A DNA stretch of 64,000 bases. Origin: Dichetophora obliterata (lineage: Eukaryota > Arthropoda > Insecta > Diptera > Sciomyzidae). The position numbers and the translations under genes were made by a program. Location of the stretch: the NCBI GenBank assembly GCA_963920525.1, contig OY986439.1, positions 16,878,319-16,942,318 of the forward strand, in the 5' to 3' direction. The first letter of the stretch is position 1, and each line of letters opens with the position of its first letter. This document shows, in pieces, positions 45,171 through 56,008 of this stretch. The notes beneath the pieces are model-generated. The model worked only from the letters and a program-made list of their open reading frames with translations. It was not told where the DNA came from and ran no database searches.

Positions 45171-45171
45171 A

Positions 45172-46650
45172 ATTATATCATCATCATCATAATTCTATGC
45201 AAACATAAAGAAAGAGCAAAAAAGACGCATCGCGGGTAGATGGAAAGATGTGATAAAAATCTGCAATTAACTGACGTTGACATTACAAACAGGAGACCGA
45301 CGACTGCGAACCGCAAGAACACCAACAACAACAACATCAACAATAACAGCAGGAAAAAAAAAACCAAAAGTAAGACATACTAATTGCGAAATGTCAGAAA
45401 GAAGCATCCTTAAATTATAAAAACCTGCCCAGGACTTGTTTTACCCTAACCGTGCTTGCCTTATTCCTTGATATTTTCTTGCCTTAGAAAGAACTGGTAC
45501 AATGGCATCTTTGGCCTTATCATGGAACCATGCTAATTTTTTGCACTTGTCCTTTTCATAATTTATTCGTTGAGCAAGATTTCATCAGAGTCTACTAAAT
45601 TGAAATGTCCTTTTTTCTGTTGTTTTTGTTCTACTGAGTGTTGTAGTTGCTGTGTCTCTTTAGTGCTTTTCTTGGGATGCAGTGTTGTTGTTGTTGCTGT
45701 TGTTGTTGATAAAGTTTGCCGCACAGCTTGAGTTGACCACAGAGCACAGTTTGAGTGAGTATCCTGGCTGCTAGGAATAGAGTGGGTGAAGTGGTTGGAG
45801 TGCATAGAACAATCATCCAACACCACACACACATACACTCACACACACACGCATATAAACGCATTGGCAAAGTAGCACATTTCCACACTTTATGTTCGCT
45901 CGGCAAAATGGCCTGCTCCATGCTATGAAGTGGCACACTTAATTCTTCCATCAGTCGCACGTTGAAATCATCATCATCATCAACTTATTCGTTGTCGTTT
46001 TTATACTCGTCCTGCTCTTCGTTGCTCCCATATTCGTTCTCGGTGTCCTTGCTTGTCGCTGTCAGTGATGAATGTTTATGGAATTCATAAAATGTAAAAT
46101 ACCATATTATCATTTTCTTGTTGTAGTTTTAGTTGTTGTTGCTTGTGATAAAGTTTCCAGCAACGGCAACAACAACAAACAGTTATCGTAATGCCAGCAA
46201 CAACAAGAATAATAGCAGCAGGAGCAACAAAATGCATATACAAAAAAAAAAATGCTGCTGCACAGGAACAGGCGACCGGAAGTCGTCTTGTTATACCAAC
46301 AACAACAACAACAAAAACAACAACAACACGCACTTTGGCATCCAATCTAGTCGTCATCACCACAATCATCAACATCATCATCAGCAGCGACAGTGACAGT
46401 AGAATCTACAGTGGCCCGCCTGAGCTCAGCGGCTTTCGTATCCGCTTTTGGTATAGCTACTGTTGCTGACTCCTTTACCACTTGGCTCAATTCTGTCAGG
46501 CCTGGAAGTCGTTTAGGGAATCATTTTCTTGTCGTTTTCTCTGTGCGATCAACTGTTGTTGCAGTTATTATTGCTGTTGTTGCTGTTGCTACTGTTTTTG
46601 TTATTGTTCCTTTAAAGACAACCCATCGTTTGTTCCTTTTGTTGTTGTTT
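45172..46650. repeat. Microsatellite-rich, less AT-rich block
   Basis: Short arrays of ATC/TCA (45177-45190, 45967-45980, 46366-46384), CAA/GTT (45322-45350, 45685-45715, 46130-46150, 46296-46326), CAG-type mixes (46186-46230, 46555-46600) and CA (45824-45850) lie in otherwise complex sequence. The frames here (up to 109 codons, rich in T, N, Q or V) are translations of these arrays. This is the kind of sequence found in fly introns, untranslated regions and enhancers, but I cannot link it to a gene. Confidence 0.65.
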
Positions 46651-48060
46651 AGATAATATTTTTCCGTTGGCCTCTGCGTCATGCGTGCGTTCACAGTCAT
46701 TCATTAGGTTTGCGATTTTAAATTTCAGCCTGACTGCCACCAGGTCTACTCAAACCTCCTACTAGATGGCGCTACATGGTCAGCAGCTATGCCCACAATA
46801 ATGGCTTTAATTTTCCAACTCAGCTTGTTGTGCATCCAAATTATGCGCAAAATTTATGGATTTCAAGTTGAGACAACAAACCTTAACAACTGTGAAACAA
46901 GGATAACAACCAATGAAACAAAAGGACAAGTTTTGACCCCATGTTGTGTCAGAAGAAACTTCGAAAAAAAAAATAACAAAGTTGATCTGATAGGTGCTGA
47001 ACAATGAAGGGCAGCAGCATGACATGCAAATGTCAATTCAAAAATAACGTCAGGAAAAAAAGAACCTCTACCATAGGCGCTTGAAAGGTTAAGCAGGCAG
47101 GGACACTGGCTGACTCCCCCCACTCGCCTTTAATATAAGTAAAAATGGTTATATTTTCATAAATCACAATCTTCTTATATATTATTACGTAAACGCAAAT
47201 TTTATCCGGCGTAAGGCTTTTTAACTACAAGTCCAATCTTATTAAATTAGTATTGTTTGGTAGGTTTAGACTTGCAGATGTGCAAACAGGACTTTTTATT
47301 TCTTAAAAATTTATATTTTTCAAGTTATAGCGAGTAAAAGTTTGCATATAATTGTTGTTGTTATGTTGCTTTTCTCCTTTTAATTTCAGCATATGCCTAA
47401 AAATATGTGAGGTATTTAACGCCACCTATCGGCTAATAGCTATGAAGCTGTTATACTGACGAATAATCTTTTATAATTTCACAGCTAAAACTATGAATTG
47501 ATGTATTCAATATCAAAGTGATACTGGAATGATTTCTTAAAAAAAATTTAATAAGAACTTGAAAACTGGTAATGAAACATTTTTGCTCAGGCATTTTTCA
47601 ACTAGAAATCAAAAAAATATTCTTACTCCTGTATATTTAAAATAAATTTGGGTATGAAATTAAAAATGCTAACATTATATCGCCGTTGCGCATGCAATAC
47701 CGCGTATATTACAAAAAGGCCACAATTAATTTCATTTAAATTGTGATCGGTTGAAAATCTATTCAATAGCTTAAAATAAAATCTAGGTATGTTTGATTTT
47801 GGCGTTTTAACGCCACACGGGCTTAGTTGGTACATTAAATAATCTTATGTTAGAGAATCTTCGAAATAAATTTTACAAAAAATGAGCCGCGGCTAAAAAT
47901 ATAGATTTCTTTTCTAAATTTAGACAATATATAAGAGAATTCATTTCCTTGATAAATTTTTATACAAACAGTATATTCATAATTTTGAGACTAACATAAA
48001 ATCTAGTCCCAGAGCTTTTTGGCTCAGCTTCAGCATTCCTATTGCCATGTTCTTTAAAGA
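46651..48060. other. Stretch without recognised genes
   Basis: Mixed composition to about 47130, then AT-rich. No domains or terminal repeats recognised. Confidence 0.35.
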
Positions 48061-48063
48061 TAA

Positions 48064-48202
48064 TGGCCCATAATCATAGTCAAAATAAAAGTCGACTCTA
48101 AATTTAGTGCAAGCTTTTTGACAACATATTATATTGAAAAACTGTCAAAATGCTTATATTTAATTTAGAGTCGACTTTTATTTTGACTATGATTATGGGC
48201 CA
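48064..48202. mobile_element. Hairpin MITE, 139 bp
   Basis: TGGCCCATAATCATAGTCAA at the left is followed by AATAAAAGTCGACTCTAAAT, and the same sequence is inverted at the right, giving about 41 bp of perfect stem. The centre is AT-rich. No target duplication is clear. Confidence 0.75.
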
Positions 48203-48332
48203 AAGTCTCTTAAAAAGCTCATGAAAGCGCGAATCTTTTTGCAGACTTTTGTAAACCATGCACGGTTTTGTATGAGGTCGATCAACTATTACAAACCTTA
48301 CATTATTTTCTGAATTTTGCATTTCTGCCTTT

Positions 48333-49333
48333 CAACAGGGTTATCAAGTTGACTCAATTTACACGGATTTTTCAAAAGCTTTTGACAAACTGTATAAAAA
48401 AAAAAATAAACTTGCCATTTCAGCCCTTTGACCTAACTTCTCTATTGATCAATTGTGTTGTGCGTGTTATTAAATGTTTAATCACAAATGGTCGAGAACT
48501 GGACCTATGTACGTGTTTTAATGCCAACTCCGAACGGCTTATGTTCTCAAGAAGCTTTACATGGCAATTTTTACTCTCTGAGGTTTGCCATTGTCTGCAG
48601 AGAGGTGACGACCGAACAGAAAAATTAATTCAATTGAAAAATCTTTCTGTCTGAGCTGGAATTGAACCCGGGCTACCGCGGTTATTTAGCTTAGGGGCCA
48701 CGCACTCTACCCACTAGGCTATGGTCGCCACAAAGTGGCACATAGTATATTATTAAAGAAATTAGCAAAACTAGGTTTTCACTCTAACTTACTACAATGG
48801 CTTCGTTCTTATTTGAGCGATAGAATCTGCTTTGTATACATTGAAAATGAAATCTCAAGGCCGTTTCTGGCTTCTTCAGGTATTCCTCAGGGAAGTATTT
48901 TAGTACCCCTTCTTTTTAATTTATTTATCAATGATATAACGTTCAATGTAAAAAATGACCTGTGTCTGTTTTATGCGGATGATTTAAAAATGTTTCTAAA
49001 AGTTAAATCCTTGTCTGATGCCTCGCTATTGCAATCCGACTTAAATACCATCCTTGCTTGGAGCTCTAAAAACTCTCTCTTTCTTTACTGCGAAAAATGT
49101 ATGTTTTCTACCTTTACAAAGTCATTGGTTCCATTAAAAACATCATATCATTTGGATATGTTAGCGAAATAAAAAATCTTGGAGCTATTTTTTATCCTAG
49201 ATTTACTTTCATTTCACATCTAAATAGTATTATTCCTAAAGCATATTCTCTATTTGCCTTAGTTAGATGGAATGCTTCAAATTTTAATGACCCGTTAACG
49301 TTGAAGTGTCTCTATACCTCTATCGTGAGATGA
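48333..49333 (+). pseudogene. LINE reverse transcriptase fragment, split by a SINE
   Basis: The frame QQGYQVDSIYTDFSKAFDK (48333-48392) is cut by a SINE and resumes at about 48735 as VAHSILLKKLAKLGFHSNLL. Then come GIPQGSILVPLLFNLFINDI, FYADDLKMFLKV (YADD at 48972-48983) and ILAWSSKNSLFLYCEKC. After a frameshift near 49110 it reads FGYVSEIKNLGAIFYPRF to about 49333 (LYTSIVR). The endonuclease, the first RT part and the C-terminal tail are missing. The motif style is of the Jockey/CR1 group. The relic at 61604-62005 (minus), which begins with LYTSLVRPILEYAS, may belong to the same family. Confidence 0.85.
48385..48737 (-). mobile_element. tRNA-derived SINE, copy 2, inside a LINE fragment
   Basis: The SINE (48393-48729, 337 bp) has the same head, body and T-rich 3' end as the copy at 12542-12876. 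Its flanks ACAAACTG (48385-48392) and ACAAAGTG (48730-48737) look like an 8-bp target duplication with one change. Removing it joins FDK to VAHSILL in the LINE frame. The head contains the CCCGGGTTCAATTCC box. Confidence 0.85.
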
Positions 49334-49569
49334 AAATAGTCAAAAATCAATTGAATTGAATAAATAAATCAAGGTGAAAAGTTGCAATTATTTGTGTGCG
49401 ACGGTTTTTTTTGTCTCTGGGTGTACATACATACATACGAACGAAACAAGTTAAATAAAAGCGTATAAAAATATTAGCGCGATTACTTTGTTAAAGCAGC
49501 ATAAATGTTCTACGAACTTTAGTATTAAAAAATATGCTCATTTTGTTTTCGATTTGCATGCAAATTGAA

Positions 49570-50402
49570 AAAACTTAAAGTCATCACAATGTGTCTGACT
49601 CCTGGATCGAGAAAAATTCTTTACAAAGAATTTTCTGCAGCCAGCAGAGATTTGCTGAATGTATTTACGAAACATCATTCTGATCTGCACCGCCCAGTGC
49701 AAACTTTAATTTGTCGTACCGTCGCCTTCAAGCCAGTCATAGGCGCCTTTTTGACACTTACAAAAGGATGCGCGAATCACATCAATACACTGCTGCCTAA
49801 GTATTAAATATTGATGAAACGCGACTGTCCACAGAATCATGATCGTTGTGGCGTCTTAGGCTGCCCGCTGAGTAAACGCCGAATCAAGCAGGCAGGCCCT
49901 GCGAAGAAACGAGATAAAAATAACTTTTTTCTCGCTTGTTAACATAGTTTACCTGCGCCTGTCTGCCTGTCTGTCTGCTTCGGCGCTTACTCTGCGGGCA
50001 GCCTAAGGATACCAGATATTTCTTCGTACAGAACGCTGTACAAATGTTACAATGGCACTCGCGTTGTAAGCTGCAGGCGATCTAATGCCGCCTTTCTTCA
50101 TTTATACACGGGCCAAATTCTAGGAAGGGTTTCTACTGAATGGCCCTGCTGATGCAAGAGGAGTATCAAACGGCTCAGGATGGCATACCAGTGACACATA
50201 TCTCAAATGGCTGCAACACGTCAAAAATTTCGCGATCCGAGCCAGCTCCGAAAAAACTTTACTCATAATGGATAACCACGAATGGCCCGAAAAAAAGGAA
50301 GGAAAGAAAAATGTGCCAAAGCACAAACGTGGTTGTCTCTACACCAGTAGCTTCAACTACAGCAGCACCACCGAATCGGAGGAAGTACAAAACCATACGT
50401 AG
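49570..50402 (+). pseudogene. Pogo-like transposase relic (DDE domain)
   Basis: In mixed frames the sequence reads RRLQASHRRLFDTYKRMRES, VLNIDETRLST (49795-49835, first catalytic D of DET), then a MITE. After the MITE it continues GYQIFLRTERCTNVTMALAL, AAGDLMPPFFIYTRAKF, NGPADARGVSNGSGWHTSDT and KTLLIMDNHEWPE (second catalytic D), ending at 50402. This is the order of DDE_1 domains of the pogo/Tigger/CENP-B group (NVDETG, ERGTLVTM, PPFFIFPR, SGWMTSDIF, LLILDNH). In-frame stops lie near 49799, 49841, 50059 and 50122. The N-terminal DNA-binding region is not clear and the third catalytic residue is missing. Confidence 0.85.
49857..50005. mobile_element. MITE inside the pogo-like relic, TA duplication
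   Basis: TA at 49857-49858 and 50004-50005 flanks 145 bp with inverted ends GGCTGCCCGCTGAGTAAACG (left) and GGCTGCCCGCAGAGTAAGCG (right, read inward), followed by CAGGCAGGC-like runs. It splits the transposase between DETRLST and GYQIF. It has no coding capacity; a TA duplication suggests Tc1/mariner/pogo-type mobilisation. Confidence 0.85.
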
Positions 50403-51025
50403 ACGCTGAAAAAAAACACATTTTTCAACTTTTTCTTTAACATTTTTTATAATTTTTGCCCTTATTTCCTACTTTAACATTTTTCTACCTCTTGGGCGTC
50501 AATGGAAATTTTTTATAACATCTTCGTATTCATGCTCTTCAAATAAAAGGGGTATAGCTAATTTTCTAAAATACATATATATTTCGAAAATTCGTATGAA
50601 AAGTTTTACACTAATTCATTGTGATGTCACGTGGTAAGCAATTATTTCTTAAATCCAATGTAACTGCGGGGCCTCCGAAGTCTGTTAACAAATCACAATT
50701 ACATTTGTTTGGACATGGCCGCTAAAACACTGATGACCTTTACCTTACACAGTAAGCGACGATGGGCGTAGGTATGCACAAGATAGGAGAAAGCAAAAAA
50801 AAAAAAAATGAAACTAGAAATTGGAGAGAACACTAATAAATTGAACGGAAATCCTCTCTGCACCAAAATCTCAATGAAAACGAAAAGGAAAACACAGAAT
50901 AGAAGCAAAGAAAAGCAAATGACGCCACAAATTATTTCCACAATAATTTTTTTAATTTACAATCAGAGTAAATGTTAAATAATAGATTATTTTATATATG
51001 AAACTTTGTTCTGGTTTAAACGTAA
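50403..51025. other. Stretch without recognised genes
   Basis: No supported feature; an 80-codon minus-strand frame is hydrophobic because of T-rich sequence. Confidence 0.35.
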
Positions 51026-51519
51026 GGGGGCGTCCATTAATTACGTGAGGTGATTTTTGCGATTTTTTGACTCCCCCCTCCCCCTGGTGAGATATCCTGA
51101 GCTTTGGCTTGACCGCCTTACCACCCTCTAATATCACATATGATTGTTCAAAATGCATGTTTTCAGTGTAAATATGTTAATCAATGCTTCATTGTGTTGC
51201 ATTTATTAAAAAAAAAACTCGTAATCTATTTCATTATTTTTATTTAGGACGAGTTGAGACTATAATTTAAGACTACTGAGATCGTAGTTTAAAATGACAA
51301 TGAAAAAAAATCGAACAATAAAATACTTATTAAGTAAAAGTAAGTCATTTAAAATGAGAACTTTTAAAATTGGTGAAGGAATATTCATTCAAATTCAGTC
51401 GATGGGGACTCATGTGAGGTCTCGAGAGTGACTACTGGAACCAGAATGTCCATGTGGTTTTCAGTAAGATCATCTGCTAATTTTTATCCACCGTTATCGC
51501 TTGCACACAGAAGCTCATG

Positions 51520-52030
51520 TAGCTAAACGTGTGATAATCCGTTAAGGTCGCACTTTGCGCGCCGATGCTCTGCAGCTCTTGTGATGGATGAAAAGTTAAT
51601 ACCGCATGTATTGCAGCATCTTTTTTCTAGATCACCACGTACACTGGGGCAATAGAGGTCATAGGTCAAGTCCATGAAGGCATGTAAAGATTGAATCGGT
51701 AAGCAGTGGCGAATCAAAAAGGGAGCACATAACTTTCCGTCATGCTCAACAGGATCTGGGATAGTCGGATGCCCATCAATCTGTGTGATAGGGTGTGGAG
51801 GTGGCAGAAAACGGTCGTGAAGAACTAAGCGCAGATCACTCCGGCGTGGCTACAGCAGGCCCTAATCATTATTTTGGTCGTTTAAAAATTAAAAATAAAT
51901 AAAATAAAAAAATTAATTACCGCATACCTGAAGTAAATATTGGCTCTATCGAATGTGCTCAGCGTACAATTCTTCAGATGGCAGGTAATCTGATATGCAA
52001 ATAAAGTGGAATAAAGATTGAGCTTTTTTT
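51520..52030 (-). pseudogene. Two-exon zinc-finger coding relic inside the TIR element
   Basis: On the minus strand, a first open segment (about 52025-51929) reads AQSLFHFICISDYLPSEELY, AEHIR, a TAG, and SQYLLQ. It ends CAG before GTATGCG. After about 75 AT-rich bp ending CTGCTGTAG, a second segment continues in phase from about 51853: PRRSDLRLVLHDRFLPPPHP, ITQIDGHPTIPDPVEHDGKL, DLTYDLYCPSVRGDLEKR and CCNTCGINFSSITRAAEHRR followed by AKC. The last part is a C-x2-C-x12-H-x4-C zinc finger. I do not recognise the family with certainty; from memory, similar proteins (FLPPPxPIxQ, YDxYCPS, one zinc finger) recur in multi-copy families of invertebrates. One stop breaks the first exon and no catalytic triad is visible. 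Confidence 0.6.
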
Positions 52031-52139
52031 AAAAAAATAACATATCGAAAACGAACCATTCGTTAACTCATTCCATTTGCTATTACTCATTCTATGAACA
52101 AATATTAGTTGTTTGTCGAATGAGTGACAGAGCATAAGA

Positions 52140-53006
52140 ATACGTGTGACTCTTGGCAAAGCACCCCAGTATTAATGCGCCGCACGCTGCATAGAAAAAA
52201 ATGTTGTTCGACACAAATGCTCAATACAATCCTTGGTTTGTGTTATAATGATTTCCCAAATATTTCGACTATAGCGATAGCCATCCGTGAGCTGGAACGG
52301 TTTGAAATAACCTCTAAAAATTTAATTATTTTGTAACCATATTGGCTGGTGTAATAGGTGCAAAAAATTTAACTGTCGGGCCGGAAAAAGATTTTTCAAT
52401 CTGCATCAAAAATTGTAAATGTTTGAAATCAGATTAAAGAAAGCGCTATTTTTCATGCATACTTTTGATATTTTTTATTTTATTTAAATACAAAAACTTT
52501 AAAAATTCAAATAACTTTATTACTTATATATTTTTTTCTTAATTTCTTACGATATTTTTTAAGTAGGTGTTTATTTTATATTTAATATTTTACTTTTAAT
52601 ATATGTTAAATTAAGCAATTTTGACTAGGAACTAATGCGAGCACTCAAAACCTTTCCAACGATATCTTGAAAGGGAGGATCGCATTAGAAATAATTAAGT
52701 TTTTTTAATTTTAGTGAAAATAAATTTGAAAAAAATGCAATCCGAATGCAAAAAATTTAATTTTTCCTTTTCTTCCAGAAAGACCTTTTTTCCAGCTATA
52801 ATTTCTGACAATTTATTTTTTACAACAATTACACAAGCCAATATGGTTACAAAATAACTCGATTTTTAGAGGTTATTTCAAATCATTCCAGCTCACGGAT
52901 GGCTATCGCTAGAGTCGAAATATTTGGGGAATCATTATAACATAAGCCATGGATTGCATTGAGCATTTGTGCCGAACAACTTTTTTTGTGAGGCGCCTTA
53001 CCCAGC
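52140..53006. repeat. Inverted-repeat element nested in the TIR element, arms about 180 bp
   Basis: The left arm (about 52163-52362) contains GATAGCCATCCGTGAGCTGG and ATTTTGTAACCATATTGGCT; both appear inverted in the right arm (about 52815-53006, CCAGCTCACGGATGGCTATC). Outer parts (AATGCGCCGCAC; GTGAGGCGCC) also pair, more loosely. The 450-bp centre is AT-rich and non-coding. A third, single copy of the arm lies at 59240-59350. Confidence 0.8.
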
Positions 53007-53640
53007 ATGTCCAGAGTAGCATGCATACAGGAAACCTGCATGCTGTATGCAGGCAGAAGCATGGACAAGGCATGTATGGTAATTAAAAAAAAACCGACAA
53101 CTATCCAAATTCTCTGAGTATGCGTGTCGGTTGTACACTAAAATATGCATGTTGTATTACTACTAAGGCATGAACTTTGCATGCATAATAGTCTTACTTA
53201 AAAAATAGGGACTCCTATTGTGCATTTAAACTTTAAGGAGTGCAGTTGTACATTATTTTTTAACAAAATATAAATTAATATAACAGAATATAACATCTTT
53301 AAAAACTAAAATAAATAATATGATTAATTAATGACAACAGCAATTTTTTTTTTTTACAATATTAATGCAAATGTATTCAAACAGTATTAGTGGTAATGTA
53401 TGGTAATGTATGCATGCAGTATTAATGACAATGAATGCATAGAGTACTACTAATTCCCCATGCATACAGCAATAGTAATTGTGCGGGTACACAGCATACA
53501 TGCTCTTGTTTGAAATCGCCATGTAAAATGGAAATAAGCTTGCATTTATGCTGGCATGCTTACAAACGTCAAACGTATGCCTACATCATCAATGCTGTAT
53601 GCATGAATGTACTTACTGGGATGTGCTTCATGTGTGCCGA
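53007..53640. repeat. CATGCATAC-rich stretch
   Basis: Variants of GCATGCATAC/GTATGCATGC occur more than ten times, irregularly spaced and on both strands, in a sequence that also holds CTGCATGCTGTATGCAGGCAG, a hairpin. Some parts may form decayed inverted repeats; no coding frame is convincing. Confidence 0.5.
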
Positions 53641-53991
53641 CCACTGAACTAAACATTAACGGACGTAAACACAACAAGTACAGACTTCGTCGCAGCACTC
53701 CTCGAATCGCGTGTTCAGCTAGCCGGTGGTAAAACAATCGACGAGCTACTTTGCCAATTTGTTGCACTCGCATAACCGCGAAAAATATTATAGTGTAAAA
53801 TGTAGTCATTGTTTAGTAGAGAACACGTTTTACTCAATTTAACCAGTTGTCTCATAATTCTACACTGTTTCTTGCTGATAAAAAATTATTTAATTTTTGC
53901 GAGAACCCTCTTCTCCCCCACGTGAGGGTTAGTGAGATTCTGCTTAACTCCCCCGCCCGCTAAATGCCTCACGTAATTAATGGACGCCCCC

Positions 53992-56008
53992 TGAAGATTA
54001 ATTGTTTTCACAAACACACTTCACTGCAAAACTTCTTGTTTGAAAACACGATGTTACTACACAGACGAATAAAGTCAAACTGTTGTTTGAACAATGAAAA
54101 TAAAATAATGTTAGCACAAACAAGAAGTAAGCACAAACAAGATTTTGCTTACGATTACAGTTCTGCATTACAATGTCATCACCGACAAATTTTTACAAGC
54201 GGGTAAAAATGGCTTTTGTGTTGATTTCGTTTTTCGTTTCCAACTAGGCACATGTCCGTAAAAATGCAATGAATGTCGTCACAACAAAATTCGAACACAT
54301 CTACTTTAAAAATAAAAAAAAAAAAATTGTGACGACATAGAGAGATCAGACCAGGTGCGACGCACTTGCAACATGTCTCTTTTAAAGAATTTTTATAAAG
54401 TTTGATTGTTCTTTTTCTTTTGGTCGATTTCGTCACACTGTGTTATTGTAAAAAAAGTAGATTTGTAAAATTTTGGAATTTTTAAGTAAGAAAATGGTGC
54501 ATGTTTGACATGAAAGCAGAAATGTCATTTAAATTATTTTAGAAAGCCTAAGAATTAACTTAACTTTTTAAAGAATTGTTTAAATAAGTCATAAAAAAAA
54601 TGTAAATGTACACAATTTTATTAACTTCAACAATTATTCACCTTTTCATTGCAACTTCTTATTAATTATTCGATATTTAAGCAAAAATCTTGACGGGGTT
54701 ATAAAAAAAATTAACAACTATTTTCCAACAAATGTAATTTTCCTGTAAAAATGCTGATTACATATAAACTTTTCAATATTTTCCACTGAGTGTGGGCATT
54801 AGAAAAATATTTTCAAAACACTTAATATAACATGGTGGACATTGTCAATGACAGCTTAGTATTGAGTGACAGTTTCACAGAAATTTCATGCTTTTTCTCA
54901 TTTTGCACACACACACACACACACACACATACACACACATACTTTCAGATCGGTAAATATGGAAAGAAAAACACATAAAAGATGGGATAGAAAAGAAAAA
55001 CTTAATAGAAGACATAATTTATCATTTATAGCGAAATTGAGTAAAATGCCAGAGTTATGAGCTATGAAACCCCAAGGGACACAATATGGTGTTGACCCCA
55101 TTGGAAAGGACTTCACACACACACGCACTCAGCCACACATGGCTATGTTTATTTACGTTTTCTCGTGTATTGTGTGGCTTAATATCTTATTAAATATATT
55201 TTTGTGATTTTTTTTTAAGATGCTCGGGGACAGAGTGTAAAAACTTTTATATTTGCTAATAATATCTTCATTGAAAGAATGAGAATTACGAACAGCACCA
55301 ACTTTGCTTTGGAATAAGTTTTGTTTCAACGAGTATAATTTTGTTGAGTTTAGTCCGTTTTTATTGAGTCCAATAGTCAATAGACTTCCGGAAAAATCGC
55401 TTCAACACATTTAAAAGTGCTTTAATTAATTTTTTTTTACAATATTATTGCAAGTTGGTATCTCGATTTCAGTCATATAAATTGAAACATAGCAATAAAA
55501 CAATATAACTTTTTGAAATTGGAGTGCAAACAGAAAAAAATTCGATATTTTGCAGTGAAGGCAAACTAAAAACGAAAAAGTTATACTACAAATGAACACG
55601 GATTTAAGAGGAGAAAGCATAAAAACAATCAAAAGAATTTTTAAATTCAATAACGCAAAAAGCTAATCTACCAAATTGCATGCGGCATTGTAAGAGTGTG
55701 TATATTTATTTGCGTGTGTTGTTTTATGCTTTTATTTGGCAGCACTTCACGCTAAAATATTAAATTTATAAAAAATCAAAACTCAACAGCGAAGGTGTAG
55801 CCCGCCTTAGGCTTAAGAGGGCGGATTTTCTTTTTACATATTTATTTTTAAACATATACGAATTTTCTGGGATTTTCAGAAAACTTATTTGTTATAGGTT
55901 ATAAATTCACATGTTGTCTGTAAGAAATGACTATTACTAGAACCTGTTCAACATAATGAAGTTTTTTGTCATTTTAACATAAAAAAAATACACATACTAT
56001 GACTTTAA
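53992..56008. other. Stretch without recognised genes; CA microsatellite
   Basis: A (CA)n array lies at 54904-54941 and a smaller one at 55113-55130. Otherwise AT-rich DNA with short frames only. Confidence 0.45.

Larger units (their letters stand above)
51026..53991 (-). mobile_element. 2.97-kb terminal-inverted-repeat element of uncertain superfamily
   Basis: GGGGGCGTCCATTAATTACG plus TGAGG at 51026-51050 is exactly inverted at 53967-53991 (25 of 25 bp). The subterminal parts differ but both hold G/C runs (CTCCCCCCTCCCCC; GCGGGCGGGGGAG). No target duplication is evident. The interior contains a zinc-finger coding relic on the minus strand (51520-52030), a nested inverted-repeat element (about 52140-53006), a CATGC-rich stretch and a short open segment near 53657. 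No known transposase domain was recognised. Confidence 0.75.

Noticed and set aside
44716..45171. 151-codon minus-strand frame, the longest unexplained one
   Set aside because: No motif is recognised, composition is AT-driven, and it spans poly(A) and ATC repeats; homology search would be needed to revive it.
46085..46656. Several valine-, threonine- or asparagine-rich frames on both strands
   Set aside because: They translate CAA/CAG/GTT microsatellites and are open in several phases at once.
53546..53809. 87-codon minus-strand frame, and an opposing plus-strand segment 53657-53779 reading DFVAALLESRVQLAGGKTID
   Set aside because: Either strand could once have coded, but neither has a start, motif or partner exon that I can support.
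54898..55128. 76-codon frame rich in C and V
   Set aside because: It is the (CA)n microsatellite read as protein.
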